Positions 62,501 to 64,000 of a stretch of 64,000 nt of DNA are shown here, piece by piece. The notes beneath the pieces are model-generated. The model searched no databases, was not told the origin of the DNA, and saw only the letters and a list, made by a program, of their open reading frames with translations. The DNA lies in NCBI GenBank assembly GCA_004431415.1, contig QPMI01000542.1, forward strand, positions 434,001-498,000, written 5' to 3'. The DNA is from Cyanophora paradoxa. Taxonomy: Eukaryota; Glaucocystophyceae; Cyanophorales; Cyanophoraceae. Made by a program: the position numbers and the translations under genes. How positions within the stretch are numbered: position 1 is the first letter of the stretch; each line of letters begins with the position of its first letter.

Positions 62501-64000
62501 AGAGCGGGGCGGAGCTGCGATGCTTCGCGGGCCACGAGGGCGAGGTCTCATCGGTGGCGATCTCGCCGGTGCACTGGGGGCGGGGCCGGGGCTCGGGGCC
62601 CGAGGCTGATTGCAGGTGCCTGGGGGCCTCTCGGCGGGCTGCAGGACGGGAAGCGTGCCGTGTCGGGGAGCAGCGACAAGACGCTGCGGATGTGGGACCT
62701 GGAGAGCGGGGCGGAGCTGCGGCGCCTCGAGGGCCACGAGGGCGCGGTCAACTCAGTGGCGATCTCGCGGGTGCTTAGAAGGCGGGCCGGAGCTCGGGTT
62801 CTAATCAAGAGTCTGATTGCAGGGGCCTCGCGATCGGGGGCCTCTTGGCGGGCCGCAGGACGGGAAGCGCGCCGTGTCGGGGGGCGACGACAAGACGCTG
62901 CGGGTGTGGGACCTGGAGAGCGGGGCGGAGCTGCGGCGCCTCGCGGGCCACGAGGGCGCGGTCAACTCAGTGGCAATCTCGCCGGTGTGTGGGGCGCAGG
63001 CTGGGGTTTGGGTCTGGGTCTGCGGCTGATAAATTGGGCCTCGGGGGCCTCTCGGGGGGCCGCAGGACGGGAAGCGCGCCGTGTCGGGGAGCTGGGACAA
63101 GACGCTGCGGGTGTGGGACCTGGAAAGCGGGGCGGAGCTGCGGCGCCTCGCTGGCCACGAAGGCGAGGTCACCTCAGTAGCGATCTCACCAGTGCGCAGG
63201 GGGCAGGGGCGGGGCTGGGGGCCCGAGGCTAATTGCAGGGGCCTCGGGGGCCTCTTGGCGGGCTGTAGGATGGGCAGCGCGCCGTGTCGGGGAGCAAAGA
63301 CAGGACGCTGCGGATGTGGGACCTGGAGAGCGGGGTGGAGCTGCGGCGCCTCGCGGGCAACGATTGGGCGGTCTCGTCGGTGGCGATCTCGCCGGTGCGC
63401 GGGGGCCGGGCTGGGGCTCGGGGTCTGAGGCTGATTGGGGGTGCCTTGTGGCCCCCTCGGTGGGTCGCAGGACGGGAAGCGTGCCGTGTCGGGGAGCGAA
63501 GGCCACTATATGCGGGTGTGGGACCTGGAGAGCGGGGCGGAGCTGCATGCGCAGCAACTTCATAACTCTGACTACACGGTCCTCTCGGTGGCAATCTCGC
63601 CGGTGCGTGGGGGTGGGCCGGGGCTGGGGGCCCGAGGCTGATCGCGGGTGGTTTGGGTGCCTCTCGGCGAGCTGCAGGACGGGAAGCGCGCCGTGTCGGG
63701 GAGCAACGACAAGACGCTGCGGGTGTGGGACCTGGAGAGCGGGGCGGAGCTGCGGCGCCTCGCGGGCAACGATTGGGCGGTCTCGTCGGTGGCGATCTCG
63801 CCGGTGCGCGGGGGCCGGGCTGGGGCTCGGGGTCTGAGGCTGATTGTGGTTGCCTTGGGCCCCCCTGGGTGGGTCGCAGGACGGGAAGCGCGTTGTTTCG
63901 GGGAGCGGCGACCTGTTTGGCAAAGACAACACGCTGCGGATGTGGGACCTGGAGAGTGGGTTGGAGCTGAGGTGCTTCGGGGGCAACGAGGGCGCGGTCA
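56577..64000 (+). CDS. TIR-NACHT-pentapeptide-WD40 STAND protein (NLR-like), truncated by window end
   Basis: Exon 1 (56577-57203) starts MGCGASA, a myristoylation/palmitoylation signal. It continues with an Ala/Pro-rich repeat and opens a TIR (RYDIFISHKQSSGEDLARIF). Exons 57276-57405 and 57556-57672 complete it (IELRIFLDRDDLNDIQDLS, SVLLLLTKG, VFRSKFVLQEL with candidate catalytic E263). Exon 4 is 58099-58286, and the next starts at 58421. A NACHT NTPase follows: Walker A LLIAGEPGSSKSTF, Walker B LVLLLDAYDEL, sensor VVVTCRSAYL. Then come a helical region (YIRKYTGLY, ELYQQFVEARGA, TLLEYFVAEGAY), pentapeptide repeats (GADLRGADLTGCNLLDANLAGADL) and at least 13 WD40 blades. Family knowledge: such proteins oligomerise on ligand binding by the WD40 sensor and fire the N-terminal TIR. 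The 3' end lies beyond 64000. Confidence 0.9.
56637..57010 (+). repeat. Ala/Pro/Ser-coding tandem repeat in exon 1 of the TIR-NACHT gene
   Basis: About a dozen variants of TCTGCGGCACCTGCGCCCCC-GCAGgc encode SAAPAPPQAE-like units between the lipid-anchor site and the TIR domain. It probably forms a flexible spacer. Each DNA unit also resembles a 3' splice site (pyrimidine-rich then GCAG|G), which may confuse gene prediction or allow alternative acceptors. Confidence 0.85.
61412..64000 (+). repeat. Tandem array of at least 13 WD40 exon-intron modules, about 205 bp each
   Basis: WD40 exons begin (GACGGGAAGCG...) at 61412, 61615, 61824, 62024, 62226, 62443, 62645, 62859, 63066, 63269, 63471, 63678 and 63890. 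Each encodes DGKRAVSGS-DKTLRVWDLESGAELRRLAGHEG-V-SVAISP and is followed by a GT-AG intron of roughly 70-85 bp that is itself similar between modules. All twelve complete exons are in frame, and introns fall between SP and DG in phase 0. The last exon runs off the window. Confidence 0.93.

Overview
The window is nuclear DNA of a GC-rich eukaryote, probably a free-living unicellular alga or related protist. Every conserved gene is split by short spliceosomal introns, mostly about 50-150 bp. The protein set is eukaryotic: F-box/LRR, R2R3-MYB, AMMECR1, a signal-peptide GT77-like glycosyltransferase, an Old Yellow Enzyme with a targeting-type N-terminus, and APE-type LINE and LTR retroelements. I cannot fix the lineage from sequence alone. 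Frequent GC-AG introns and intergenic DNA full of short palindromes are the main composition clues. I saw no rRNA gene, CRISPR array or bacterial operon.

Layout. 1.35-4.31 kb: F-box/LRR gene (+, 8 exons). 4.3-9.8 kb: gene-free, with three TA-flanked inverted-repeat elements. 9.78-11.76 kb: R2R3-MYB gene (+). 13.0-13.85 kb: 219-bp tandem repeat. 14.6-17.5 kb: GT77/XEG113-like glycosyltransferase (-), divergent from a gulonolactone-oxidase-like gene at 17.9-20.5 kb (+). 21.4-25.3 kb: plant-type LRR protein (-) with a 90-bp minisatellite in one intron, divergent from AMMECR1 (ending 26.65 kb, +). 27.2-29.85 kb: Old Yellow Enzyme (-), divergent from an AIF/FSP1-like flavoprotein (30.15-32.65 kb, +). 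33.2-39.0 kb: non-autonomous LTR element carrying only gag, plus a third LTR interrupted by a poly(A) retroposon. 39.4-41.3 kb: LRR-SAM-TIR gene (-). 42.4-49.4 kb: decayed LINE (-). 50.75 kb: 42-bp perfect hairpin. 50.96-51.18 kb: 3' end of an IQ-motif gene. 51.3-53.5 kb: 5'-truncated second copy of the AIF-like gene. 56.6 kb to the end: TIR-NACHT-pentapeptide-WD40 gene (+), cut by the window edge.

The most notable content is the pair of TIR genes. One joins a SAM domain to a SARM1-like TIR that keeps the catalytic-position Glu. The other is an NLR-like STAND protein whose WD40 blades are encoded by at least 13 nearly identical exon-intron modules, an architecture that invites rapid change in blade number and specificity. 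Both TIRs look competent for NAD-consuming signalling, so this segment may hold part of a protist innate-immunity or regulated-cell-death repertoire. That is inference from domain architecture only.
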